From Ruminococcus sp. XPD3002 (lineage in GTDB: Bacteria > Bacillota > Clostridia > Oscillospirales > Ruminococcaceae), in NCBI GenBank assembly GCA_900119535.1, contig FPJT01000013.1:1-40507 (forward strand): a DNA stretch of 40,507 nt, in the 5' to 3' direction. The notes below the pieces were generated by a model. That model did not search any database. It saw only the letters and a program-made list of their open reading frames with translations, and was not told the DNA's origin. Positions 14,358 to 22,675 of the stretch are shown one piece after another (position 1 is the stretch's first letter; the number at the start of each line of letters is the position of its first letter). A program made the translations under genes and the position numbers.

Positions 14358-16487
14358 TTAACGGTTCTGTTTAATAAAATCTGCAAAAGCAGCTGTTCCG
14401 CCTGTGGACATGTATCCGTAGTATTGCAGTATCAATGTAGCATCAGATGCATCTATCCTGCCGTCACTGTTTACATCAGCGGCTTTCTGCTGTTCCGCAT
14501 CAAGCTCGCATTGTCCGCCTGTTGACATGATAGAGTAATTGACAAGGACCAGTGTAGCATCATTTGCATCTGTTTTACCGTCGCCGTTCGGATCGCCAAG
14601 AGCGTATTTAGTCCCTTCGGTAACGGATGCAGTTGCAGCTGTGGAAGTTACTGAAGTGGACACAGTTGAAGCAGAAGCCGTAGTTGAAGTCTCAGCGGAC
14701 GTTGAAGTGTCCGTAGTCGATGCCGAGGTCATATCAGTTAAAGTTGATACTGTTGCAGTTGTTGAACTTACGGCAGTGGTCACAGCTGTGGTCGTAGCTG
14801 AAACAGGAACCTCTATGCCCAGTTCTCCCTCATCGTTTACCGAAAGAGTACCGTTTGAGCTTATCAGAGGCAGGTATCGCTTAAGGGTTGAAGCACTGAT
14901 GTACTTTCCGAGTCCGTTTGTAAGTGTACCTGATGATTCAGCGTAAACGCTCACATCGGCGGATGTTATGGGACCGCTGATATTTACAGTCTTTCCCTTC
15001 GGCATATAAATACCGCCTTTTCCGCCTTTGATACTGATATTACCGCTCAGATTGACCGTACCTCTTTTCGGGAATTTAAAGCCGTGATCCTGATCGCTCG
15101 ATATTTTTCCTCCTGAAATATTAACGATGCATTCCAAAGGCGAACCGCTTACAGCAGGTCCCAGGTCTGAGTGGAATTCTCCGCCTGTTATGTTGAGTGT
15201 ACCTGCAAAGGTATCTGCGAGCCATATGGAATAAACGTTGGTTTTTCCGTTCTCGGCAGAGGAGGTTTTCAGATTTCCTCCCATAAGGTTTATGATTCCG
15301 TCTTTTGTTCTTACGGAAAGGGCGTGGCTGTAGTATCCTGTTATCTCGCCGCCGTAAAAATCAAAGCTTCCGTCATTTATCCTTACTGTTGCGCAGACTG
15401 TTTTCTTATCATAGCCGTAAAAGTTACCGCCGCAGATAGTCAGCTTGTTATATGAAGTTATAAGGTTGCTGTCCTCCGTACAGATGACGGTTCCCTTTTT
15501 CCCGGGATCGCTGTCCCTGATTGTAACACTGCTGTTGCATATGATCTCGGGAGTTTTTACGGTATGACCGTTCAGATCAAGATCGAGTATACCGTTTATT
15601 GTGGTATAGCTTTTAACGTTCACATCGCAGTCCAGTTTATAAACGCCTGCAAGGGGCAGACTGTCCGTCCGCTTCCATAGCCTTTCTTCGCTTTCAACGA
15701 AATCCAGACCATTCTTCTCTGCAAATGTCTCGGCAGCCGAATCCTTGAATCCGCAGATAGTATCTATCTTACTGTCCCTCAGTGCGTTTCCGTTTATCAT
15801 TGTAACTTCCGAAGGGATAAAAAGTGAAGTAAATGTCGTACCTGCAAATACGTCATTCTGTATTGCAGTAACCGAATCAGGGATATCGACTTCCTTCAGC
15901 TTCGCACAATTTCTGAAAGCGTTGCTGTAAAGTGCGGTTAAAGACTGAGGAAGTACAACAGATTCAAGTTCCTTACAGTCCATGAACATACTGTTTGTAT
16001 CAAGTGTAACTGTCGATTCGGGGATAACTAACGACTTAAGGGATGTACCGCTGAAAGCGTACTGACCGATACTTGTTACGGAATCAGGGATAGTGAGACT
16101 TGTAAGTGAAGTGCAGTTTTCAAATGCAAATTCGCCGATACCGTTCAATGATCTGGGTAATTCCACCGAACTGATCCCGGGGCAGGATGAGAACGAGTAA
16201 TTGCCTATTTGCGTTACGCCGTTTTCGATAACCACAGTCTTTATCTTATCGTTATCGGAAAATGGACTTTTACCTTCTGCAAAGTCGGATATAGTGCCAT
16301 TTCCGCTGATAGTCAGTTTACCTTCACTGTCAAGGGTATAGGTCACGCTGCTGCCGCATTCTCCTGTGAGGACTGATGCAGTATCAGCTGCTGAGATAGT
16401 GAATTTCTCATGAATATCCGGATAAGAAAAATAACACGTCAAAACGGACACACTGAGCAATGCTGAGAATAGTTTTTTTGTTATCAT
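14358..16487 (-). CDS. Secreted BspA-like leucine-rich-repeat protein with C-terminal dockerin
   Basis: A 709-residue exported protein. A signal peptide (MITKKLFSALLSVSVLTCYF) is followed near residues 40-260 by LRR_5/BspA-type repeats (VELPRSLNGIGEFAFENC, LTIPDSVTSIGQYAFSGT). Residues 280-560 form a region with NLMGG and NISGG repeats that resembles a parallel beta-helix. A Thr/Ser/Ala-rich linker (about 565-625) leads to a type I dockerin with two calcium loops, DPNGDGKTDANDATLVL and DVNSDGRIDASDATLIL. The dockerin should dock on a cohesin of a cellulosome-like scaffold, none of which is in the window. AGGAG precedes the start, and a sigma-A promoter lies at 16522-16550. The target of the LRR part is unknown; adhesion is the usual proposal. 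Confidence 0.9.
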   Translation of the reverse strand: MITKKLFSALLSVSVLTCYFSYPDIHEKFTISAADTASVLTGECGSSVTYTLDSEGKLTISGNGTISDFAEGKSPFSDNDKIKTVVIENGVTQIGNYSFSSCPGISSVELPRSLNGIGEFAFENCTSLTSLTIPDSVTSIGQYAFSGTSLKSLVIPESTVTLDTNSMFMDCKELESVVLPQSLTALYSNAFRNCAKLKEVDIPDSVTAIQNDVFAGTTFTSLFIPSEVTMINGNALRDSKIDTICGFKDSAAETFAEKNGLDFVESEERLWKRTDSLPLAGVYKLDCDVNVKSYTTINGILDLDLNGHTVKTPEIICNSSVTIRDSDPGKKGTVICTEDSNLITSYNKLTICGGNFYGYDKKTVCATVRINDGSFDFYGGEITGYYSHALSVRTKDGIINLMGGNLKTSSAENGKTNVYSIWLADTFAGTLNITGGEFHSDLGPAVSGSPLECIVNISGGKISSDQDHGFKFPKRGTVNLSGNISIKGGKGGIYMPKGKTVNISGPITSADVSVYAESSGTLTNGLGKYISASTLKRYLPLISSNGTLSVNDEGELGIEVPVSATTTAVTTAVSSTTATVSTLTDMTSASTTDTSTSAETSTTASASTVSTSVTSTAATASVTEGTKYALGDPNGDGKTDANDATLVLVNYSIMSTGGQCELDAEQQKAADVNSDGRIDASDATLILQYYGYMSTGGTAAFADFIKQNR

Positions 16488-16521
16488 AAATAAGTCTCCT
16501 GTTAAATAATATCTTTAATTT

Positions 16522-16550
16522 ATCATATCACAAAAAACGGATAAAGTCAA
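16522..16550 (-). promoter_or_regulatory. Sigma-A promoter of the LRR-dockerin gene
   Basis: On the minus strand TTGACT (16550-16545), 17 bp, then TATGAT (16527-16522). Confidence 0.75.
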
Positions 16551-16746
16551 TTTCAGTTACCGAACAGCTTTAATCCGGAAGCTTTGAAGGATGATCGTGT
16601 GATCTGTACACAGGGGTGAAGCATACGGCATTTCTATTAACTTTTCGGCGGTGCTATGCTCGGAAATATCGGGGATCTCTTGCAAAAAGACCATCAGAAC
16701 TTTATCGGATGAAAACTCCGCAGGAAAAATACAGGGCTTACTGTTT

Positions 16747-16775
16747 TTGACAAACAAATCGTGATATGCTATACT
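16747..16775 (+). promoter_or_regulatory. Sigma-A promoter of the orphan sortase
   Basis: TTGACA (16747-16752), 17 bp, then TATACT (16770-16775). The roughly 200 bp between this and the divergent promoter at 16522-16550 show no clear gene. Confidence 0.78.
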
Positions 16776-16827
16776 ATAAAAAGTGCAAAGCTGATTCATG
16801 ATGCAATAGAAGAAAGGGGAGAGACCT

Positions 16828-17646
16828 ATGTTCCGCACAAAACGCTTTATGCTGCTGATAATACTGTTCATGGCGATCATAGTATGTGCGGTACTGAAAA
16901 GAACGTATCGCAGTGATACATCGTCGATAACGGCGAGTGAAAGCGTGGTGACTGCGGTTCCTGTTGTGACTTCTTCCGTTACCGCAGCTGAAATTGCAGT
17001 TCCCACATCGGTCCGGACCACCGAACCTGATGCGGAAGTACCATATGTTTCGCCCTCGCGCTATGAGGAGATACAGGAACGTATGCAGCTTTTGCAGGAT
17101 AGCTGTGAAGATTTTGTCGGATGGCTGTATGTTGCCGATTCGGAAATGGACCTTCCTGTTGTTCAGGGTGAAGATAACGAATACTACCTTTCTCATGCTC
17201 CCGACGGCACTTACATCAATGAGGGTACGATATTTCTCGACTGCATGAACAGCCGTGACCTGTCCGATATGCACAATGTACTTTTCGGTCACAATATGAC
17301 CTCGGGAATGTTTGGTGATATCCGTTCGTATAAGGAACGTGAGGAGTTTGACAGGCATCGTTACGGCTGGTTCTTCACTCCCGATACGACTTATCGGATA
17401 GATTTTTTTGCACTGTCTGTTGTCAGCACATATGATATTGTATATGATATCGGTTCGGGACAAAGTGAATGGCTTGATTGCATTTACTCTAAAGCGGTGT
17501 ATACTTCCGATATAGTTCCTGATGAGAGTGACAGATTGATCGCACTTTCTACCTGTGCTTCAGATTTTGCAAATGCCCGTGTAGTGTTCACAGGAGTACT
17601 TGTACCGATAGAGAACGAAGAAGAGATAGTGGAACAAATACAATAA
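16828..17646 (+). CDS. Class B sortase, stand-alone
   Basis: A 272-residue transpeptidase anchored by an N-terminal membrane helix (residues 7-24) with a Ser/Thr/Val-rich linker to residue 70. The catalytic domain has the class B layout: GWLYVADSEMDLPVVQG, FGHNM with His155, ALSTC with Cys243 and Arg251 in NARVVF. It joins sorting-signal proteins to the wall or to each other outside the cell. It has its own promoter and a terminator at 17655-17695; no sorting-signal substrate is adjacent, but the surface locus starting at 18120 contains two. It could serve as the housekeeping anchor for those, while the second sortase at 21371 polymerises; this is inference. Confidence 0.92.
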   Translation: MFRTKRFMLLIILFMAIIVCAVLKRTYRSDTSSITASESVVTAVPVVTSSVTAAEIAVPTSVRTTEPDAEVPYVSPSRYEEIQERMQLLQDSCEDFVGWLYVADSEMDLPVVQGEDNEYYLSHAPDGTYINEGTIFLDCMNSRDLSDMHNVLFGHNMTSGMFGDIRSYKEREEFDRHRYGWFFTPDTTYRIDFFALSVVSTYDIVYDIGSGQSEWLDCIYSKAVYTSDIVPDESDRLIALSTCASDFANARVVFTGVLVPIENEEEIVEQIQ

Positions 17647-17654
17647 AAGTACAG

Positions 17655-17700
17655 ATAAGGGAAGGCCTGCGGATAATGGTTCTTCCCTTATTTATGTTTT
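17655..17700 (+). terminator. Likely terminator after the sortase
   Basis: ATAAGGGAAG (17655-17664) pairs with CTTCCCTTAT (17682-17691), followed by TTATGTTTT. Confidence 0.7.
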
Positions 17701-17907
17701 GAATGTCAAAATATATACTAATAGTATATTCAAAGTGATTGTATACATATATCAATTGAATATATATGCCTGCGGTGTGATTTGCTGATTTTTATCACAG
17801 GTGTTCCGGAGATTTTGTCAAAAGCGGTGAAAAAACGGTCGGATCAAATAAGAATCAGCAGTGAAATATTTATTTCAATTATAGAATACATCAATATCAA
17901 TTTCCTC

Positions 17908-17936
17908 TTGACAAGAAATGAATTACGTAGTATAAT
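17908..17936 (+). promoter_or_regulatory. Consensus promoter of the two-component operon, long leader
   Basis: TTGACA (17908-17913), 17 bp, then TATAAT (17931-17936). The -10 sits inside AGTATAATACT, an 11-bp palindrome. The leader of about 175 nt contains AAGCGCT (18021-18027) and AGCGCTT (18084-18090), which could close a long stem. The AT-rich gap 17700-17907 shows no credible gene. Confidence 0.8.
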
Positions 17937-18119
17937 ACTTATTGTAGTATTGTATAAATATATATGGCAATATTATGAATATATACATTTTATCTGAAAA
18001 AACAGAGTAATATATAAACAAAGCGCTTGAGTATTATTCACTTCCTGACTTCATGGACGTCAGACCTCAGAGTACCCTGAAACAGCGCTTAGAATAATTG
18101 ACCGTTAAGGGGATTATGT

Positions 18120-19490
18120 ATGAATGAATTAGTAAACAGGATCGGAGGTCCCCGACTCATTCAGGCAAGTATTGATCTCTGGAACAGCCTTTTTCTGCTG
18201 ATCATAGCTTTTCTCGTGCTTAACAGCTACAGAAAGGAAAGAAAACAGCGGTCAATATGTAAACCTGTACCGCTTACTATGGAACTTCTTGTTCTGTGTA
18301 TAACCGTATTTATTTATAATCTTTTCGATTCGATCTCGCTGTTATTCAACGGTTACACAGGTACGGGCGGAATGTTCTTGAAATCTCTCGGAGAATACGG
18401 CTACTTCTTTACGGGTATCATATTGCTTCTCTTCCTTTTGGACATTATAAAGAAATGCATTAATTCGATCGATAGTAACAGGAAGATATGCAATGTGATA
18501 AAAGCAGTCCAGTCATTACAGGCATTGAACCTTATAATGCTGGCAACAAATCCATTTACAGACAGATTGTTCCTTATCGACAGCAGCAATTGTTATGCAA
18601 GAGGAATGCCGTTTTATTATGTCTGGAGCGGTATAAATATCTTCTCGCTTGCGGTAAGCATCGTCATATGTGCGATTTATTTCCGAAGGATGAGCTTTTT
18701 CCAGAAACGCATAGTATGCGTGACGGTAGGTATTACCTTTGTGACCTGTATATGCAATCTTTTCTTCTATACCTTAAGTCTGCACTGCATATGCGTGTCG
18801 CTGATAACATTTTATCTCTTCGTTATTTATTCCAAAAACAGGACCGATATCATCATCAAAGATACCGTTAAAATAGAAAAACTGAAAACGGATCTGGTCC
18901 TCTCACAGATAAGTCCGCATTTTATCCAGAATTCCATTACAGCTATCATTTATTACGCTGATAAGGATACTGCCAAAACACGTTCGGCACTTATCAATTT
19001 TTCAAAGTATCTCCGCAAGAATATCGATTACACAAACCTGAATGAACTTGTTACCATTGAAGAAGAGATCGAACATGTAAAGATCTATCTCTCGCTTGAA
19101 GAACTTCGCTTCGGCGATGATCTCAGTGTTGGATTTGACCTTAAAGCAGGCTCTTTCAGACTGCCTGCGCTGACTGTTCAGCCTATGGTCGAGAACGCTG
19201 TCAAGCACGGCATAAAGAATTCAGAAAGCGGATGCGGAACAGTTACTGTATGTACAGATGAAACGGAAGACAACTACATTATTAAAATAAAGGATGACGG
19301 TGCAGGCTTCGACACAGATATACTGGAGTCTATTGACACCACTCATACAGGCATACGCAGTGTGAAAAGCCGCCTTATGCTTTTCTGCGGCGGAAGTCTG
19401 GTCCTTGAAAGCAAAATTGGAGAAGGTACGGTTTGTACTATAACTATACCTAAATCGGAGGACAGAAATGAGAATACTGATAATGGATGA
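18120..19490 (+). CDS. Sensor histidine kinase, LytS/YehU type
   Basis: A 456-residue membrane kinase. About six or seven hydrophobic segments fill residues 17-237 without a recognisable extracellular domain. A short linker helix leads to the His_kinase (LytS-type) region with the phospho-acceptor His267 in SQISPHFIQNS, then a HATPase with N-box VQPMVENAVKHG (Asn359), G-box DDGAGFD (about 392-398) and a final GxGT-like GEGTVCTI. It autophosphorylates and passes phosphate to the partner regulator, whose gene overlaps its 3' end by 23 bp. AAGGGG lies before the ATG. Together they stand directly upstream of the pilus genes and are the natural candidates to control them. Confidence 0.9.
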   Translation: MNELVNRIGGPRLIQASIDLWNSLFLLIIAFLVLNSYRKERKQRSICKPVPLTMELLVLCITVFIYNLFDSISLLFNGYTGTGGMFLKSLGEYGYFFTGIILLLFLLDIIKKCINSIDSNRKICNVIKAVQSLQALNLIMLATNPFTDRLFLIDSSNCYARGMPFYYVWSGINIFSLAVSIVICAIYFRRMSFFQKRIVCVTVGITFVTCICNLFFYTLSLHCICVSLITFYLFVIYSKNRTDIIIKDTVKIEKLKTDLVLSQISPHFIQNSITAIIYYADKDTAKTRSALINFSKYLRKNIDYTNLNELVTIEEEIEHVKIYLSLEELRFGDDLSVGFDLKAGSFRLPALTVQPMVENAVKHGIKNSESGCGTVTVCTDETEDNYIIKIKDDGAGFDTDILESIDTTHTGIRSVKSRLMLFCGGSLVLESKIGEGTVCTITIPKSEDRNENTDNG

Positions 19491-20265
19491 TGAGCTTCCC
19501 GCTCTGAACCTTCTGACAGATACGGTCAGGGGCATTGTTCCGCAGGCAGAGATAGTTTCACTGAGAAAATATAATCAGTTCAATGAACTTGAAGAAAAAA
19601 AGGATATAGATATTGCATTTTTCGATATCGAGCTCGGTAGAAATTCGGGTATCAAGCTTGCACTTGAACTGAAGTCTATCGCTCCGAACTGCAATATCAT
19701 TTTCGTTACTGCATACTCACAATATGCAGTGGAGTCGTTCGCAACAAGGCCAAGCGGCTATGTAATGAAGCCCTTTACAGAGGATGAGATACGCAGGGAA
19801 CTTGAAGATCTGCGTTATCCTGTCATGACTCTGAACGGTGTGGCTGAAAAGCTTAAGCTTGTAACATTCGGCGTTTTCAAAGTATTTGATAAAAACGGTG
19901 AGATTTTCAACTTCACAAGAACTCTCTCAAAGGAAGTTCTTGCCTATCTCGTCGATCAGGCAGGTTTTCCTGTTACCAGCAAGGATATTGCAAAGGATGT
20001 GCTCGAAGAGCCTGTATTCGACGACCGTGTATCAAAACGTGTCTCAAAGATCGTAAATCTGCTTATCGATGATCTCAATAATGCTGGATTCCACGACGTT
20101 ATAATCAAACAGAACCGTCATTTACAGATAAACAAGGATGCTGTGGACTGCGATCTCTACAGGACTCTTGACGGCGATGTTGAAGCACTCAATTCCTTCC
20201 ACGGCGAATATATGCTGGAGTATTCGTGGGCGGAATTCAGTGATCTTATTGAAGAAATAGCGTAA
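19468..20265 (+). CDS. Response regulator with SARP-like (winged helix plus BTAD-type) output
   Basis: A 265-residue regulator. The receiver domain is residues 1-115 with acidic Asp7/Asp8, phospho-acceptor Asp53 in FFDIEL, Thr81 and Lys101 in MKPF. From residue 128 a short winged-helix domain starts (KLVTFGVFKVF, then LSKEVLAYLVDQ and the SKIVNLLIDDLNNAG recognition region), ending with NSFHGEYMLEYSWAE, the signature seen in the bacterial transcriptional activator part of SARP-type proteins. The output is therefore not LytTR, although the kinase is LytS-like. The ATG at 19468 has GGAGGACAG upstream. Two AGGGCGAA repeats at 20586-20603 are a candidate binding site. Confidence 0.85.
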   Translation: MRILIMDDELPALNLLTDTVRGIVPQAEIVSLRKYNQFNELEEKKDIDIAFFDIELGRNSGIKLALELKSIAPNCNIIFVTAYSQYAVESFATRPSGYVMKPFTEDEIRRELEDLRYPVMTLNGVAEKLKLVTFGVFKVFDKNGEIFNFTRTLSKEVLAYLVDQAGFPVTSKDIAKDVLEEPVFDDRVSKRVSKIVNLLIDDLNNAGFHDVIIKQNRHLQINKDAVDCDLYRTLDGDVEALNSFHGEYMLEYSWAEFSDLIEEIA

Positions 20266-20280
20266 ATACGTATTTATATG

Positions 20281-20303
20281 CACCTGTACTGCGGTACAGG
20301 TGT
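20281..20303 (+). terminator. Terminator hairpin, left copy (no T tract)
   Basis: CACCTGTAC (20281-20289) and GTACAGGTG (20294-20302). The identical hairpin at 20538-20560 keeps its T tract; this copy is followed by CAATTTGTC, as if an insertion had separated it from its tail. Confidence 0.65.
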
Positions 20304-20307
20304 CAAT

Positions 20308-20532
20308 TTGTCAAAAAAATATGGATTAATCAGGGAACGCCCTCTCTTGCAGGGCGTTCCCTCTTTCAAAACAGTCCACCGGACTGTTTTGAAATTCACC
20401 CTTTGCTGAGCGCTTTGTGGAGTGAGGGGCGTTGCCCCTCTAACCCCACCAAAGGCTCTGCCTTTGGAATCCGCTAAAGGGATAGCATCCCTTTAGAATC
20501 CCCAAATTAATGATTTCAGGCTTTTTTTGACA
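20308..20532. mobile_element. MITE-like element made of five perfect hairpins
   Basis: The stretch is bounded by inverted ends, TGTCAAAAAAA (about 20309-20319) and TTTTTTTGACA (20522-20532). Inside are five consecutive perfect hairpins: 20332-20362 (12-bp stem), 20364-20394 (14 bp), 20424-20440 (7 bp), 20449-20467 (8 bp) and 20474-20496 (10 bp). There is no coding capacity. On both sides lies the same 24-bp sequence containing the terminator hairpin. It may be a non-autonomous mobile element, or a mosaic of folded modules of the kind found between genes in Ruminococcus. Confidence 0.55.
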
Positions 20533-20537
20533 CCTCG

Positions 20538-20566
20538 CACCTGTACTGCGGTACAGGTGTATTTTT
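20538..20566 (+). terminator. Terminator hairpin, right copy with T tract
   Basis: CACCTGTAC/GTACAGGTG (20538-20559) followed by TATTTTTTA. This is presumably the original terminator of the two-component operon. Confidence 0.8.
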
Positions 20567-20585
20567 TATGCCCGAAAATCTTATC

Positions 20586-20632
20586 AGGGCGAATTAGGGC
20601 GAAGTTGGTGTGTTATTATATATGTATATAAA
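20586..20632 (+). promoter_or_regulatory. Tandem AGGGCGAA repeats and weak promoter of the pilus operon
   Basis: AGGGCGAA occurs at 20586-20593 and 20596-20603, a 10-bp period (one helical turn). It abuts a weak -35 (TTGGTG, 20605-20610), 16 bp before TATAAA (20627-20632). A poor -35 with repeats upstream is what an activator-dependent promoter looks like. A leader hairpin TCCCGA/TCGGGA follows at 20642-20660. Confidence 0.55.
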
Positions 20633-20753
20633 AAATTGTTATCCCGAGCTTTATTCGGGAGACACAGATCCATTAAAAATCAGAGAATAATACAGCAGGT
20701 ACTGTATGTTGGTGATACAGAAAAAGTTCCCTGCAGCACGGAGGTGGAAGCTC

Positions 20754-21350
20754 TTGAGCGATACAGAAAAAATAACCGGGAATACTCCCGAAAAGGAGAG
20801 TTCCTCCGCTGAGACAAGCGATAAGAAGGAAAAGTCCAAAAAAGAAAAGAAAAAGCGTTCCCCTATGGGACCGATACAGACTTTCTTCCTCAATGCACTG
20901 CTGATCGTTACGGCTATATGGCTTCTGTGCGGATTCGTTTTTGGTTTCACTACCGTTCCGAACGGTGATATGTCGCCAAACCTTAAAGCAGGTGATCTGC
21001 TCATGTATTATCAGCTGAACAAGGATTACGTCGCCCAGGACGTTGTCGTATTGAAAAAGAATGATACGGTCTACGTCGGAAGAATAGTCGCAAAGGGCGG
21101 AGATACCATAAACATTCCCGATGAGGGCGGACTTGTCATAAACGGCAACACCATGATCGAGAGCAATATCTACGATACTACCGTAAGATACGAGGGATTT
21201 GTTTCCTATCCGCTGACTCTGAATGACGGCGAATTCTTCGTACTTGCTGATATACGCAGCAGCGGTGAGGACAGCCGTTATTACGGTCCTGTCTCTGAAG
21301 ACGAGATACTCGGTAAGGTCATCACCGCCGTCCGCAGAAATCATATTTGA
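20754..21350 (+). CDS. Signal peptidase I (pilus-locus type)
   Basis: A 198-residue membrane peptidase of the S26 family. A very Lys/Glu-rich cytoplasmic tail (residues 1-38) precedes one membrane helix (43-63). The catalytic Ser74 is in NGDMSPNLKAGD and the general base Lys114 in VGRIVAKGGDT; a later ILGKVITAVRR resembles the closing box. It would remove signal peptides from exported proteins; in streptococcal pilus loci such a peptidase is needed for pilin assembly. I choose TTG 20754 because GGAGGTG (20740-20746) is well placed, rather than ATG 20706. The next gene begins 20 bp after its stop. The Lys-rich tail is unusual for the family. Confidence 0.85.
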   Translation: MSDTEKITGNTPEKESSSAETSDKKEKSKKEKKKRSPMGPIQTFFLNALLIVTAIWLLCGFVFGFTTVPNGDMSPNLKAGDLLMYYQLNKDYVAQDVVVLKKNDTVYVGRIVAKGGDTINIPDEGGLVINGNTMIESNIYDTTVRYEGFVSYPLTLNDGEFFVLADIRSSGEDSRYYGPVSEDEILGKVITAVRRNHI

Positions 21351-21370
21351 CGAAACGGAGGTGACTGCTT

Positions 21371-22657
21371 GTGAAGATCCTCGAATTTGCGGCAAAGATC
21401 GCAAATAAGATACTCATGATATTCGTTATTGTCGTTTCTCTTGTTCTGTTCATGTTCAGCGTATATGTCCTGTACGATGTGTTCTACACAGGCAGGAATG
21501 CCTTTGTATCATACGATCTTCTTCAGTATCGTCCCGATATCAACAGCACCGATAAGGACGGAAAACCTGATTTCGAGGAGCTGAAAAAGCTCAACCCCGA
21601 TACTGTCGGATGGCTTGAGATCTACGATACGAACATCTGCTACCCTATAGTTCAGGGAAGCGATGATCTGGAGTATGCAGGAAAAGATATCTACGGCTAT
21701 AACTCGCTGACAGGATCGATATATCTTGCAAGTGAGAATCAGAGCGCTTTCAATGACTGGTATAACCTCATATACGGTCATCATATGGATAACGGCGCAA
21801 TGTTCGGCGATATCGAAAAATACAGGGATAAGAACTATTTCTATTCCCACCAGAAGGGCATCCTTCAGACAATCAACGGAAATTACGAACTTACGATAAC
21901 AGCTTGTGTCCTTACAAATTCCTACGAGGATGTTATCTATACCGTAGGCTCGAAACAGGAATCCCAGTACGGTGAACTCCACGATTACATCAAAGAGAAC
22001 TCAGTGCTCCTGGACGAGAAAACGGATATCCAACAGCTGGCAGATGATACAAAGATACTTGCGTTCTCAACATGTGAGGGAGCAAGTACAAACGGCAGAA
22101 TGGTTCTGTTTGCTGATGCAAAGAAGGTCGAAGGTCCGATCGACAGACCGGATTCCGAACCTGAAGCTTCAAAGCCTTATCTTCAGGCTGTGGGACATCT
22201 CTCCAATGAAAGCCACTGGGCTTTTCTGAACCTTATCTGTGTTCTGCTGACATTTCTTATCTGGCTTCCGTTTTTCTTCCTGAGAAGGAAGTACAGACAG
22301 CTCGGATATACCAGAAGAACTTATTCGGACATAGATGATATACTCGAAAAACACAAGGAAAAACTCACTGATGAGGAAAATGACCGATTCGGTAAATACA
22401 GTAAAATGCTTAAAAGATTCCGTTCAAAGATGAGCGTTGGCATCGCAGCAGAGTTTATCTTTACTGCTGCTGCTGTCATAGTTTTTCTTATTACGGAAAA
22501 CATCACTAAACCTATGGTGATAAGGGATAAGTGGACATGGCTGATGCTGCTTATCGCTTATATATCCCTTCTGATCGATTTCATCTGCTTCAGATACAGA
22601 GGCAGGAGAGTTACTCAGAACGATCAGGAAATGATAGATCAGCTTAAAGAAAACTAA
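21371..22657 (+). CDS. Class B-type sortase with C-terminal membrane extension
   Basis: A 428-residue sortase, much longer than usual. An N-terminal helix (residues 14-36) anchors the catalytic domain: GWLEIYDTNICYPIVQG, YGHHMDNGAMFG with His137, and FSTCEG with Cys235 and Arg243. Beyond residue 280 are three further membrane helices (near 284-305, 350-368 and 378-398) and a basic tail, not part of standard sortases. The GTG at 21371 has GGAGGTG at 21357-21363. Placed between the signal peptidase and two proteins with PTGV sorting signals, it is the probable polymerase of the surface fibre. By sequence it is class B, not the class C usual for pili. Confidence 0.9.
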   Translation: MKILEFAAKIANKILMIFVIVVSLVLFMFSVYVLYDVFYTGRNAFVSYDLLQYRPDINSTDKDGKPDFEELKKLNPDTVGWLEIYDTNICYPIVQGSDDLEYAGKDIYGYNSLTGSIYLASENQSAFNDWYNLIYGHHMDNGAMFGDIEKYRDKNYFYSHQKGILQTINGNYELTITACVLTNSYEDVIYTVGSKQESQYGELHDYIKENSVLLDEKTDIQQLADDTKILAFSTCEGASTNGRMVLFADAKKVEGPIDRPDSEPEASKPYLQAVGHLSNESHWAFLNLICVLLTFLIWLPFFFLRRKYRQLGYTRRTYSDIDDILEKHKEKLTDEENDRFGKYSKMLKRFRSKMSVGIAAEFIFTAAAVIVFLITENITKPMVIRDKWTWLMLLIAYISLLIDFICFRYRGRRVTQNDQEMIDQLKEN

Positions 22658-22675
22658 CGAAAGGAGATGGCGGGA

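Noticed and set aside
14539..14946. A Val/Ala-rich plus-strand frame
   Set aside because: It is the antisense reading of the Thr/Ser linker of the LRR-dockerin gene.
16557..16799. Minus-strand frame ending at 16557 (MNQLCTFYS... to FRIKAVR)
   Set aside because: It reads somewhat like a protein, but it covers the sortase promoter, has no ribosome site of its own and no recognised family.
17782..17997. A 71-codon frame before the histidine kinase
   Set aside because: It is AT-driven, has no ribosome site and overlaps a consensus promoter at 17908-17936.
22667..22675. ATG at 22667 as start of the giant adhesin
   Set aside because: AAAGGAG abuts this ATG with no spacing; the ATG at 22676 is correctly spaced and gives a cleaner signal peptide.
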